The translations under genes and the position numbers were made by a program. A DNA stretch of 10,676 bases, from positions 1 to 10,676 of the forward strand of contig JAGAFH010000154.1 of assembly GCA_017612755.1 (NCBI GenBank), in the 5' to 3' direction. Positions 5,235-10,676 of this stretch are shown here, one piece after another; the stretch's first letter is position 1, and every line of letters starts with the position of its first letter. The stretch comes from Clostridiales bacterium. Its GTDB lineage: Bacteria > Bacillota > Clostridia > Saccharofermentanales > Saccharofermentanaceae. Under the pieces are notes generated by a model that had not been told where the DNA came from, did not search any database, and worked only from the letters and a program-made list of their open reading frames with translations.

Positions 5235-6509
5235 ATGGATTTCAGCGGTTTTTCAGTTAAGTTCTGGGAAGTTGCCGGACATTATCTTTTCAGCATGAAG
5301 GGCACCACACTTGTTCTGTTCTTTATGTTTGCGATAATCGTTATCGGTTATCTTCTCGGTAAGATCAACATCAAGGGAGTCTCACTCGGAACAGCAGCCA
5401 TCTTTATCGTGGCTCTCGTTTTCGGTCACTTCAAGGGCGTGACAGTAGGTTACACGGATCACCCCGGATGTATCGAAGGCTGGGCAGAGAAGCTCTCCAC
5501 TATCGACACTTATTTTAAGATCATCCAGAATATCGGACTTGTACTGTTCGTTACATCAGTCGGACTTATCGCAGGCCCTACATTCTTCAAGAACCTTAAG
5601 AAGAATGCCAAGTCTTACATCCTTCTCGGTGCGATCATCATCGCGGCAGGAAGCCTTGTAACAGCACTTACCATCCTTCTTGTTCCTAATATGACTTCAG
5701 CTATGGCTGTCGGACTTATGTCCGGATCTCTCACATCCACACCTGCTTTCGCAGCTGCCCAGGGAGCTCTCGAGGGTTCCCCTGTTTATGGTGAGATCGC
5801 AGTCGGCCACGCTGTTGCTTATCCCTTCGGAGTTATCGGAGTCGTACTCTTCGTACAGATCGTTCCCAAGCTCCTGAAGGTCAACATGGATGAAGAGCGC
5901 GCCAAGCTGGTATCTGTCGGCACAGGCGACGACACTTCCAAGGCTTCTTCCAAGCTTTTCGAGATGGACAAGTTCGGCCTCGGAGCTTTCGCTCTTACAC
6001 TTATGATAGGACTTCTTCTCGGAAGTATCGTTATCCCTCTTCCCGGCGGATCTTCCTTCAGCCTCGGCGCTACAGGCGGCCCCCTGATCATGGCTCTTAT
6101 CTTCGGTCACTTCGGTAAGATCGGCAAGCTCAGCCTTCAGGTCAAGGAGTCACTCCTTTCCATCTTCCAGGAGTTCGGACTTGTTCTCTTCCTGATCGGT
6201 GCAGGTATCGAAGGCGGTGCCGAGTTCGTAGATACTCTCAAGGTCTATGGCGGCCTGATCTTCCTCTGGGGAGCTCTCATCACCATCGTTCCTCTTATCA
6301 TCGGATTCTTTGTTGCGAAGTACTGGCTCAAGCTCAGCCTTCTCAACAACCTGGGTTCCATCACAGGCGGTATGACAAGTACACCTGCTCTCGGCGCCCT
6401 TATCCAGTCCACAGGAACATCAAATGTTGCTTCCGCTTATGCGGCAACATATCCCATCGCCCTGGTACTCATCGTACTGGCATCCCAGTTCCTCACCTAC
6501 CTGGGCTGA
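5235..6509 (+). CDS. AspT/YidE-type carrier (aspartate:alanine exchanger family), short form
   Basis: A 424-residue polytopic membrane protein made of two homologous halves, as in the aspartate:alanine exchanger family. Half 1 (about 25-215) contains LGKINIKGVSLGTAAIF, GLVLFVTSVGLIAGPTFF and SGSLTSTPAFAAA (164-176). Half 2 (about 245-424) contains FGLVLFLIGAGIEGG and TGGMTSTPALGAL (377-389). Each TSTPA motif is followed by an AxAxxYP segment (AVAYPFGVIG, AYAATYPIAL), reinforcing the duplication. The two TrkA-C domains usual between the halves of longer members are missing; only a short polar linker (about 217-245) remains. It probably exchanges or imports a carboxylate or amino acid; substrate unproven. 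The ATG at 5235 is preferred over the in-frame TTG at 5214 because the SD AAAGAGGG lies between them. It is monocistronic: own promoter before it, strong terminator after it. Confidence 0.88.
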   Translation: MDFSGFSVKFWEVAGHYLFSMKGTTLVLFFMFAIIVIGYLLGKINIKGVSLGTAAIFIVALVFGHFKGVTVGYTDHPGCIEGWAEKLSTIDTYFKIIQNIGLVLFVTSVGLIAGPTFFKNLKKNAKSYILLGAIIIAAGSLVTALTILLVPNMTSAMAVGLMSGSLTSTPAFAAAQGALEGSPVYGEIAVGHAVAYPFGVIGVVLFVQIVPKLLKVNMDEERAKLVSVGTGDDTSKASSKLFEMDKFGLGAFALTLMIGLLLGSIVIPLPGGSSFSLGATGGPLIMALIFGHFGKIGKLSLQVKESLLSIFQEFGLVLFLIGAGIEGGAEFVDTLKVYGGLIFLWGALITIVPLIIGFFVAKYWLKLSLLNNLGSITGGMTSTPALGALIQSTGTSNVASAYAATYPIALVLIVLASQFLTYLG

Positions 6510-6530
6510 TAGTTTATCTAAGCTTTTCCG

Positions 6531-6563
6531 GACCGCATTCCTTATGGGATGCGGTCTTTTTTT
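6531..6563 (+). terminator. Intrinsic terminator after the carrier gene
   Basis: An 11-bp stem (GACCGCATTCC with GGGATGCGGTC, one G-U pair), a TTAT loop and a run of seven T. It begins 21 nt after the carrier stop codon. Confidence 0.93.
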
Positions 6564-6567
6564 ATTG

Positions 6568-6573
6568 TATAAT
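6568..6573 (+). promoter_or_regulatory. -10 box of the downstream membrane-protein gene
   Basis: A perfect TATAAT begins 5 nt after the terminator T-run and 31 nt before the next ATG. No good -35 hexamer is found at 16-18 bp, since that position falls inside the terminator stem, so the promoter may be weak or activator-dependent. Confidence 0.5.
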
Positions 6574-6598
6574 CGCGGTACAGAAGGGAGGGCATCAT

Positions 6599-7429
6599 AT
6601 GAACGATTCAAAACCTGTAAAGCAACCTGTACTCAAGTTTTTCTTCGGCGGCTGGCTCCTTACCGGCGGTATCATGATGATCATCATGATGCTTCCCCAT
6701 TTTATCTATGCAAATAGGTCATATATTGAGCCTGCCAGGTCCATTATCGTGGCTGTTGTCGGTATAGTGTTCATCCTTATCGGTTTGCGGCTTACGTTTG
6801 GCGTGTATAAGAAGAGGATCAAGAACGGCATCCCCGTTAAGAAAGCTCTCTTCATCATTCCGGCTGTTTTTCTGGCCATTTCCCTGATAACCATTCTGGC
6901 TTCTTTCGGCACCGTCAAGAACAGCTACAAGCCTGTGGGCCTTAAAGAAGCCCAGTCGAAGGATATGGATAAGCTTCTCGATGTGGAAGATCTGGTCTCT
7001 GATATCTCCCTGGATGTGGTCGGAGATGAACCCTCCTCCACGGAGACCTGGGTCGCTGTCAGGATCCCGGGATATGAGGAAGGCGGAGACTACCCTTCTG
7101 CTGTCGCCTGGTCAGACGCCCAGTGGTTCGCTATCGGAAACTGGATGGATGCTAAGCCTGTCAAAAAAGATATTGACGATCTGGACGTGATCGTATTGTG
7201 CAGATATGAGATCACTTCAGCCAGCTATTCCAATACTACCGGTGGCGGGGGCGGCGGAACCGGTACATCCGAGATGGTATACCTTTATTTCGTCAACGCC
7301 GAGACAAATGAAGTCTACAGGACTGAAAGGATGGGGCATGAGCTGCCCTCGTCGGTAACGAGCGTTCCCCACTATGAAGTAACTGCCGACGACCTGGCAA
7401 GCGGCATAACAAATTTCCTGTCAAAATAA
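6599..7429 (+). CDS. Unrecognised three-helix membrane protein with extracytoplasmic domain
   Basis: 276 residues; I do not recognise the family. Three hydrophobic helices lie at about 12-37, 47-70 and 83-104. The basic loop KKRIKNGIPVKK between helices 2 and 3 places that loop inside, giving N-terminus in and the C-terminal 170 residues outside. The outer part is acidic and mixed alpha/beta (WVAVRIPGYE, DVIVLCRYEI, MVYLYFVNAETNEVYRTERM) with a flexible six-glycine run at 215-220 followed by TGT. The start is firm: GGGAGGG lies 6 nt upstream of the ATG. It appears to be a single-gene unit between the carrier terminator and the palindrome-rich spacer. A role at the cell surface is all that can be inferred. 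Confidence 0.8.
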   Translation: MNDSKPVKQPVLKFFFGGWLLTGGIMMIIMMLPHFIYANRSYIEPARSIIVAVVGIVFILIGLRLTFGVYKKRIKNGIPVKKALFIIPAVFLAISLITILASFGTVKNSYKPVGLKEAQSKDMDKLLDVEDLVSDISLDVVGDEPSSTETWVAVRIPGYEEGGDYPSAVAWSDAQWFAIGNWMDAKPVKKDIDDLDVIVLCRYEITSASYSNTTGGGGGGTGTSEMVYLYFVNAETNEVYRTERMGHELPSSVTSVPHYEVTADDLASGITNFLSK

Positions 7430-7450
7430 GTCCGGCCCGGAAATACCCTT

Positions 7451-7488
7451 GTCCGACTAAAACACGGATTTCTTCAAAATAGTCGGAC
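7451..7488. repeat. 38-bp palindromic repeat, unit 1
   Basis: Arms GTCCGACTA (7451-7459) and TAGTCGGAC (7480-7488) are perfect reverse complements around a 20-bp AT-rich spacer. One more pair outward (T/A) extends the stem to 10 bp. The spacer is unlike those of units 2 and 3. Confidence 0.8.
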
Positions 7489-7556
7489 AGATTTCCGGAA
7501 AAACAGGCCGTTTTTGCTTGATTTCAAGCTTCAAAGCCTCGGGAAGCGCTCTTTTC

Positions 7557-7594
7557 GTCCGACTATTTTGGCGTTTTTAGCGTTTTAGTCGGAC
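7557..7594. repeat. 38-bp palindromic repeat, unit 2
   Basis: The same 9-bp arms at 7557-7565 and 7586-7594, again with exactly 20 bp between. The spacer contains GGCGTTTTT at the same offset as in unit 3, so units 2 and 3 are close relatives. Confidence 0.8.
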
Positions 7595-7630
7595 AAGAAG
7601 AAGGGAAAAACGGAAAATAAGCGTAAATCT

Positions 7631-7668
7631 GTCCGACTAAAATGGCGTTTTTGCCGATTTAGTCGGTC
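7631..7668. repeat. 38-bp palindromic repeat, unit 3, overlapping a stop codon
   Basis: Left arm GTCCGACTA (7631-7639), right arm TAGTCGGTC (7660-7668) with one changed base, 20 bp apart. Further pairing (CTG/CAG outside, AA/TT and GGC/GCC inside) gives the longest imperfect hairpin of the three. Its right arm covers two bases of the TGA stop of the minus-strand gene. Confidence 0.8.
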
Positions 7669-8452
7669 AGAGCAGAAATTTCCTTAGGATCTTCTCGGCA
7701 ACCCGGGTGTCGAGAGGCCTGTAGGCGGTCTCGTGAAGGAGGATCAGCCTGTCACCGGGATAGATGCCGGACTTCTCATATTGCTCAAGACGGTAGACAG
7801 CGCTGTTGACGTAGGCCATATCATCCATCTTGCCCAGGTGCTCTATATAGATTTCTTTTCTGAGCCTGACGTTGAGGGCGGTGAAGTCCGGATGGATCTT
7901 TGTGCCGTTCAGCAGGAGAGGGTGCTCGTATTTGTAGGGGATCCCCAGCTCGTTCAGTTTGTCGGCGATGATCTTCTCTGACTTGGATCTGACGTGTTCG
8001 CCTCTGTTGCTGAAGATCTGGGGTGCCCCCGGATCTACGCCCTTTGTCTCTGTTCCCTGGGAGTACCACCACTTTATGTACTGTTCGTCTGTCTTTCTGA
8101 TGGGGGTGATGATATCCTGCCTGTCAGGAGAGAAAGTATCGTAGACGGATTCTATGCTCGAAGAAGACAACAGCCTCCTGAGATATTCTCTTTCTCTGAG
8201 GGCGGCCTTGAGGGCCTTTTCGTCATATTGTCTCTGGATTATCAGCCGGGCCGCAGACGTATCTTCAGATCTCAAGTAGATGCCGTTTTTTGGGGTGTCT
8301 TTGTTTATCAGATAGTATTCGGGTTTGCCGCGGTGAATGCTGATGCGGATGCGGCCGTCGGGGGCAGGGGAAGACAGCCTCTCCTGAAGAAGGGAGACTG
8401 CATTATCCAGGAGTTTTATCCGGTTCTGTAAGATAGATCTGTAGTCGTCCAT
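7667..8452 (-). CDS. PD-(D/E)XK nuclease-like protein of unknown function
   Basis: 261 residues from the preferred ATG at 8452. The N-terminal half is helical and charged, with coiled-coil-like stretches (1-27, 72-96) and a basic strand pair (RIRISIHRGKPEYYL). The C-terminal half carries a PD-(D/E)XK-like core: RGEHVRSKSEKIIADKL (Glu159), YEHPLLLNG, HPDFTALN (Asp189), and IYIEHLGKMDD (Glu204). The lysine expected two residues after that Glu is Leu; Lys208 might substitute. I recognise this arrangement (SKSE, PDF, EHLG) from a widespread family of clostridial proteins annotated as hypothetical. It could be a DNA-acting enzyme, but activity is unproven. The frame stays open to 8593, but the extra 47 residues look non-coding-like and a TATAAT lies 6 nt before ATG 8452 with no SD, implying a leaderless message. 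It ends inside palindrome unit 3. Confidence 0.78.
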   Translation of the reverse strand: MDDYRSILQNRIKLLDNAVSLLQERLSSPAPDGRIRISIHRGKPEYYLINKDTPKNGIYLRSEDTSAARLIIQRQYDEKALKAALREREYLRRLLSSSSIESVYDTFSPDRQDIITPIRKTDEQYIKWWYSQGTETKGVDPGAPQIFSNRGEHVRSKSEKIIADKLNELGIPYKYEHPLLLNGTKIHPDFTALNVRLRKEIYIEHLGKMDDMAYVNSAVYRLEQYEKSGIYPGDRLILLHETAYRPLDTRVAEKILRKFLL

Positions 8453-8458
8453 ATCAGG

Positions 8459-8464
8459 ATTATA
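8459..8464 (-). promoter_or_regulatory. -10 box 6 nt before the PD-(D/E)XK start codon
   Basis: A perfect TATAAT on the minus strand, followed by CCTGAT and the ATG at 8452. Initiation would coincide with the start codon. The -35 position holds TGGATT (3 of 6 matches), so the promoter is weak by sequence. Confidence 0.45.
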
Positions 8465-8515
8465 AGAAGGCTTTTTCCGGGAATCCAGCGATCCGGCCGG
8501 TTTTGGAAAAATAAT

Positions 8516-8544
8516 GGGACTTTTAAGGGCTTTTGGGACTTTTT
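8516..8544. repeat. Short direct repeat GGGACTTTT in divergent intergenic region
   Basis: GGGACTTTT occurs at 8516-8524 and 8535-8543 with a related GGGCTTTT between (8527-8534). The set lies between the PD-(D/E)XK and response-regulator genes, behind both start sites, where a regulator could bind. No identity can be given. Confidence 0.35.
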
Positions 8545-8550
8545 GGCGGG

Positions 8551-8568
8551 AAGTTGTGTCAAAGTTGT
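8551..8568 (+). promoter_or_regulatory. Candidate OmpR-type binding site (11-bp-phased direct repeat)
   Basis: AAGTTGT occurs at 8551-8557 and 8562-8568, start to start exactly 11 bp. OmpR/PhoB-family regulators bind as head-to-tail dimers to direct repeats with this phasing. The site lies about 20-40 bp upstream of the expected -35 region of the adjacent OmpR-family regulator gene, so autoregulation is a reasonable inference. Confidence 0.45.
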
Positions 8569-8602
8569 CATTTTTTGCCCCAAGTAAACACAAACGGGAA
8601 TT

Positions 8603-8615
8603 TATAATTTATAAT
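8603..8615 (+). promoter_or_regulatory. Doubled -10 box before the response regulator
   Basis: Two perfect TATAAT hexamers 7 bp apart (8603-8608 and 8610-8615). The second ends 7 nt before the ATG at 8623, so its start point would be at the start codon itself. No SD exists between the boxes and the ATG. A clear -35 is lacking, consistent with activation from the upstream direct repeat. Confidence 0.5.
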
Positions 8616-8622
8616 ACAAAAT

Positions 8623-9291
8623 ATGAAGAAGATACTTACAGTTGAAGACGACAGCGGAATATCCAATCTTATCTATATGACCCTCACCGGCGAGGGCTAC
8701 GACTGCGTAGTTGCCACAGACGGAGAAGAGGGCGCAAATGCCATAGAGTACGGAAGCTTTGATCTGGTGCTCCTGGACCTGATGCTTCCCAAGGTCTCAG
8801 GCTATGACCTGCTGGAGCAGATCAGGGCCACATCCTCTACACCGGTCATCATCATATCGGCCATGAACCAGGTCAATGACAGGATCAGGGGTCTTCGCAT
8901 GGGCGCAGATGATTATATCTCCAAGCCTTTCCAGATCGGCGAGCTGGTGGCAAGGGTCGAGTCGGTCTTAAGAAGGACTTCCAGGGATGACGATGCCTTA
9001 GTTATCGGAGGCGTCCGCATCGATACCGGAAGCAGAAGAGTATTTGATCAGAACGGACAGGAGATCTTCCTTACGGTCAAGGAGTTCGATCTTCTGGAAG
9101 TGCTCATAAGGAACAAGAATATCGCTCTCACAAGAGAGTATTTATATGAGTCAGTCTGGAAAGAGGAGTATCTCGGACAGACCAGGACTTTGGATAACCA
9201 TATACAGAGGGTAAGAAAGAAGCTGGGCTGGGATGACCAGATCCAGACTGTCTTCCGTATTGGTTACCGCTTACACGTGCCGAGTAACTGA
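8623..9291 (+). CDS. OmpR-family response regulator
   Basis: 222 residues. The receiver domain (1-117) has the acidic pocket Glu8/Asp9/Asp10, phospho-acceptor Asp52 in LLDLMLP, switch Ser79 and Lys101 in SKPF. A winged-helix domain (about 125-222) follows, with the TVKEFDLLEVLIRNKN transactivation region, recognition helix around TRTLDNHIQRVRKKLG and wing FRIGYRL. It should be phosphorylated by the histidine kinase encoded 2 nt downstream and then bind promoter direct repeats as a dimer. The residue after SA is Met where Lys or Arg is more usual, a small departure. The start ATG fits the family N-terminus exactly (MKKILTVEDD), yet has no SD, so translation may be leaderless. The regulated pathway is not evident; the flanking genes give no metabolic hint. 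Confidence 0.95.
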   Translation: MKKILTVEDDSGISNLIYMTLTGEGYDCVVATDGEEGANAIEYGSFDLVLLDLMLPKVSGYDLLEQIRATSSTPVIIISAMNQVNDRIRGLRMGADDYISKPFQIGELVARVESVLRRTSRDDDALVIGGVRIDTGSRRVFDQNGQEIFLTVKEFDLLEVLIRNKNIALTREYLYESVWKEEYLGQTRTLDNHIQRVRKKLGWDDQIQTVFRIGYRLHVPSN

Positions 9292-9293
9292 AG

Positions 9294-10676
9294 ATGAAGT
9301 TTTTTGACAAGCTGTATATCTCTATGCTGCTGCTCCTTACCGTGGCGCTGGCTGTCACGGAGTATACAGTTGTGGCCTTAAGCCTCAATACTGCCCTGGA
9401 GAACAGGATAGAGAACTCCCTCAAGCAGCATCAGCTTATCAAGTATGCGATCCAGTCGGATCTCCTTTCAGCTTCCCAGCAGGGGACGGTAGGCGCCAAC
9501 GTAGTCTCCGACATCGCCCAGCAGACCTCCGAGTCCATGAAGGTGGAGCTGGCCCTCCAGAGCAACAACAGCAAGTTTGTCTACTACGAGAACCTGGACA
9601 TGGACGTGCCAAACATCAAGCCCGATGATGAGGAGATCAAGTACATCACCGAAAAGACGGATGACGGCAAAAAGATCCTGGTAATGTCCAGCTCTTTTAC
9701 CAGCGGCAACTACAACCTGAAACTTCTGACCTTCTCTGACATCACTTCGGTCTACGACGACGCAGACAACATGCAGACCAGGTGCATGTGGATCTTCATC
9801 ATAGTCATATCCGCCGGTATCATCTTCACCACCTTTTTCAGCATCATCATCACCAAGCCCATCAAGGAGCTGACCAGGGTAGGTGAAGCCTTCTGCTCGG
9901 GAGACTATTCCGGCAGGGTACAGACCATGGGAAGCGATGAGATCGGCGAACTGGCCGGGGTGTATAACAACATGGCGGATACTATCGAAAACAAGATCCG
10001 TGACCTGGAGCTGGCAGTCAAGCAGCGTGAAGACTTTACAGCCGCCTTTGCCCACGAGCTCAAGACCCCCATGACGAGTATCATCGGCTATGCCGACACC
10101 TTATACCAGAAAGATCTGCCGGAACACGAGGCGAAAGCCGCGGCGGAATTTATCGTAAACGAAGGAATGCGCCTGGAGGCCCTGTCCTTCAAGCTCCTTG
10201 AACTCATCACCCTCAAAAATGACGACTTCCTTCTTGAGGAGATCGAGATGAAGGACTTCCTTCAGGACATTAAGGAGACCATCAAGCCCGCAGCGGAAAA
10301 GAGGGGCGTCCGCATGTTCTTCGACTTTGAGCCCGGGTACGTAAAGATAGAATTCGACCTCTTTAAGACATTGATCCTTAACCTTATCGACAATGCCATG
10401 AAGTCCGGATCTGACACGGTAGCAGTCCTGTCCCAGGCAAAAGGCGACGAGTACATGATCGCCATCGTGGACCACGGCCGCGGTATTCCCGAAAAAGAGC
10501 TCCGCCGCGTAACCGAGGCCTTCTACATGGTAGATAAGGCCCGCTCCCGTAAGCAGCACGGCGCAGGCCTGGGTCTGGCTCTCTGCCAGAAGATCGCGGA
10601 GATACACGGAACGAGGCTTGATATAAGAAGCCGCGAAGGCCAGGGAACGGCCATCAGGATAAAGCTTAAACTGGCA
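9294..10676 (+). CDS. Sensor histidine kinase (3' end outside window)
   Basis: The frame opens at ATG 9294, 2 nt after the regulator stop, and runs 461 codons without a stop to the window edge. Topology: helix 1 at about 9-29, an extracytoplasmic sensor of about 135 residues, helix 2 at about 165-187, HAMP (about 183-236, with KPIKEL and DEIGEL). The dimerisation helix has FAHELKTPMTSIIGY with phospho-acceptor His254. The catalytic domain has N-box LILNLIDNAMKS (Asn363, Asn367), G1 DHGRGIP (Asp393), F-box EAFYMVDKARS and G2 HGAGLGLAL. Both kinase and phosphatase chemistry toward the paired regulator is expected. The sequence ends just after the GTAIRIKL strand that closes this fold, so only a few residues are probably missing. 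The SD is weak, so translation probably depends on coupling to the regulator gene. The sensed signal is unknown. Confidence 0.94.
   Translation, partial: MKFFDKLYISMLLLLTVALAVTEYTVVALSLNTALENRIENSLKQHQLIKYAIQSDLLSASQQGTVGANVVSDIAQQTSESMKVELALQSNNSKFVYYENLDMDVPNIKPDDEEIKYITEKTDDGKKILVMSSSFTSGNYNLKLLTFSDITSVYDDADNMQTRCMWIFIIVISAGIIFTTFFSIIITKPIKELTRVGEAFCSGDYSGRVQTMGSDEIGELAGVYNNMADTIENKIRDLELAVKQREDFTAAFAHELKTPMTSIIGYADTLYQKDLPEHEAKAAAEFIVNEGMRLEALSFKLLELITLKNDDFLLEEIEMKDFLQDIKETIKPAAEKRGVRMFFDFEPGYVKIEFDLFKTLILNLIDNAMKSGSDTVAVLSQAKGDEYMIAIVDHGRGIPEKELRRVTEAFYMVDKARSRKQHGAGLGLALCQKIAEIHGTRLDIRSREGQGTAIRIKLKLA

Larger units (their letters stand above)
7430..7666. other. Convergent intergenic spacer carrying palindromic repeats
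   Basis: No credible gene lies here. Besides the three 38-bp units listed separately, it holds small palindromes TCCGGCCCGGA (7431-7441), TTTCCGGAAA (7492-7501) and a GCTTGA/TCAAGC hairpin (7516-7529). There is no classical stem plus T-run terminator for either flanking gene, so the hairpins may serve that purpose on both strands. Confidence 0.7.

Noticed and set aside
7451..7668. CRISPR array
   Set aside because: The repeats are paired inverted arms with conserved 20-bp loops, not direct repeats with unique spacers, and unit spacing is irregular (106 and 74 bp).
7451..7668. Simple bidirectional rho-independent terminators
   Set aside because: None of the hairpins is followed by a good T-run on either strand, loops are 20 nt long, and three copies of equal size exceed what termination needs; a role in ending transcription is still possible.
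8453..8593. N-terminal extension of the PD-(D/E)XK protein by 47 residues
   Set aside because: No start codon with SD, unlike-protein composition, and a TATAAT promoter element placed inside the extension just before the ATG at 8452.
9468..10607. Two long minus-strand open frames (9468-10055 and 10101-10607) opposite the histidine kinase
   Set aside because: The plus strand encodes an unmistakable histidine kinase across the whole stretch with all boxes in frame; the antisense frames have no recognisable domains and follow from its GC-rich codon pattern.

Overview
The window looks like chromosomal DNA from an anaerobic, fermentative Clostridia (Firmicutes), most likely a gut or rumen Lachnospiraceae-type bacterium. 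The signs are a monomeric group-B-like [FeFe] hydrogenase, a short aspartate:alanine-exchanger-type carrier, strong GGAGG-type ribosome binding sites on many genes, and an OmpR-type two-component pair. Genus cannot be fixed from the sequence alone. Base composition is moderately GC-rich, with an AT-richer patch around 3.6-4.7 kb.

Layout. (1) 2-922 (+): C-terminal part of an ABC exporter half-transporter, cut by the window edge. (2) 926-3540 (-): a two-gene unit. A membrane-anchored Ser/Thr protein kinase is followed 2 nt later by a ferredoxin-rich [FeFe] hydrogenase whose Shine-Dalgarno lies inside the last kinase codons. This unit meets the ABC gene tail to tail with only 3 nt between stop codons. 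(3) 3690-5130 (+): divergent from the kinase, a small VanZ-like membrane protein, a secreted DUF4352-like protein (overlapping start) and a helix-turn-helix regulator. (4) 5235-6509 (+): an AspT/YidE-type carrier with its own textbook sigma-A promoter, an 11-bp inverted repeat spanning promoter and ribosome binding site, and a strong intrinsic terminator. (5) 6599-7429 (+): an unrecognised three-helix membrane protein. (6) 7430-7666: a non-coding convergent spacer with three 38-bp palindromic units sharing the arm GTCCGACTA. (7) 7667-8452 (-): a PD-(D/E)XK-like protein of unknown function. (8) 8623-10676 (+): an OmpR-family response regulator and its sensor histidine kinase (461 codons, running off the window), with 11-bp-phased direct repeats upstream that look like an autoregulatory site.

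How the genes fit together. The kinase/hydrogenase pair is translationally linked and may join an extracytoplasmic signal to redox metabolism, but the substrate is unknown. The regulator/sensor pair is a standard two-component system with an unknown stimulus. The most unusual signals are three. Three genes (kinase, PD-(D/E)XK protein, response regulator) have a perfect TATAAT 6-7 nt before the start codon and no well-placed Shine-Dalgarno, which predicts leaderless mRNAs. The same-sized palindrome occurs three times beside, and overlapping the stop codon of, the PD-(D/E)XK gene. The SD-overlapping inverted repeat sits at the carrier promoter. No CRISPR, tRNA, rRNA, insertion sequence or phage gene was seen.
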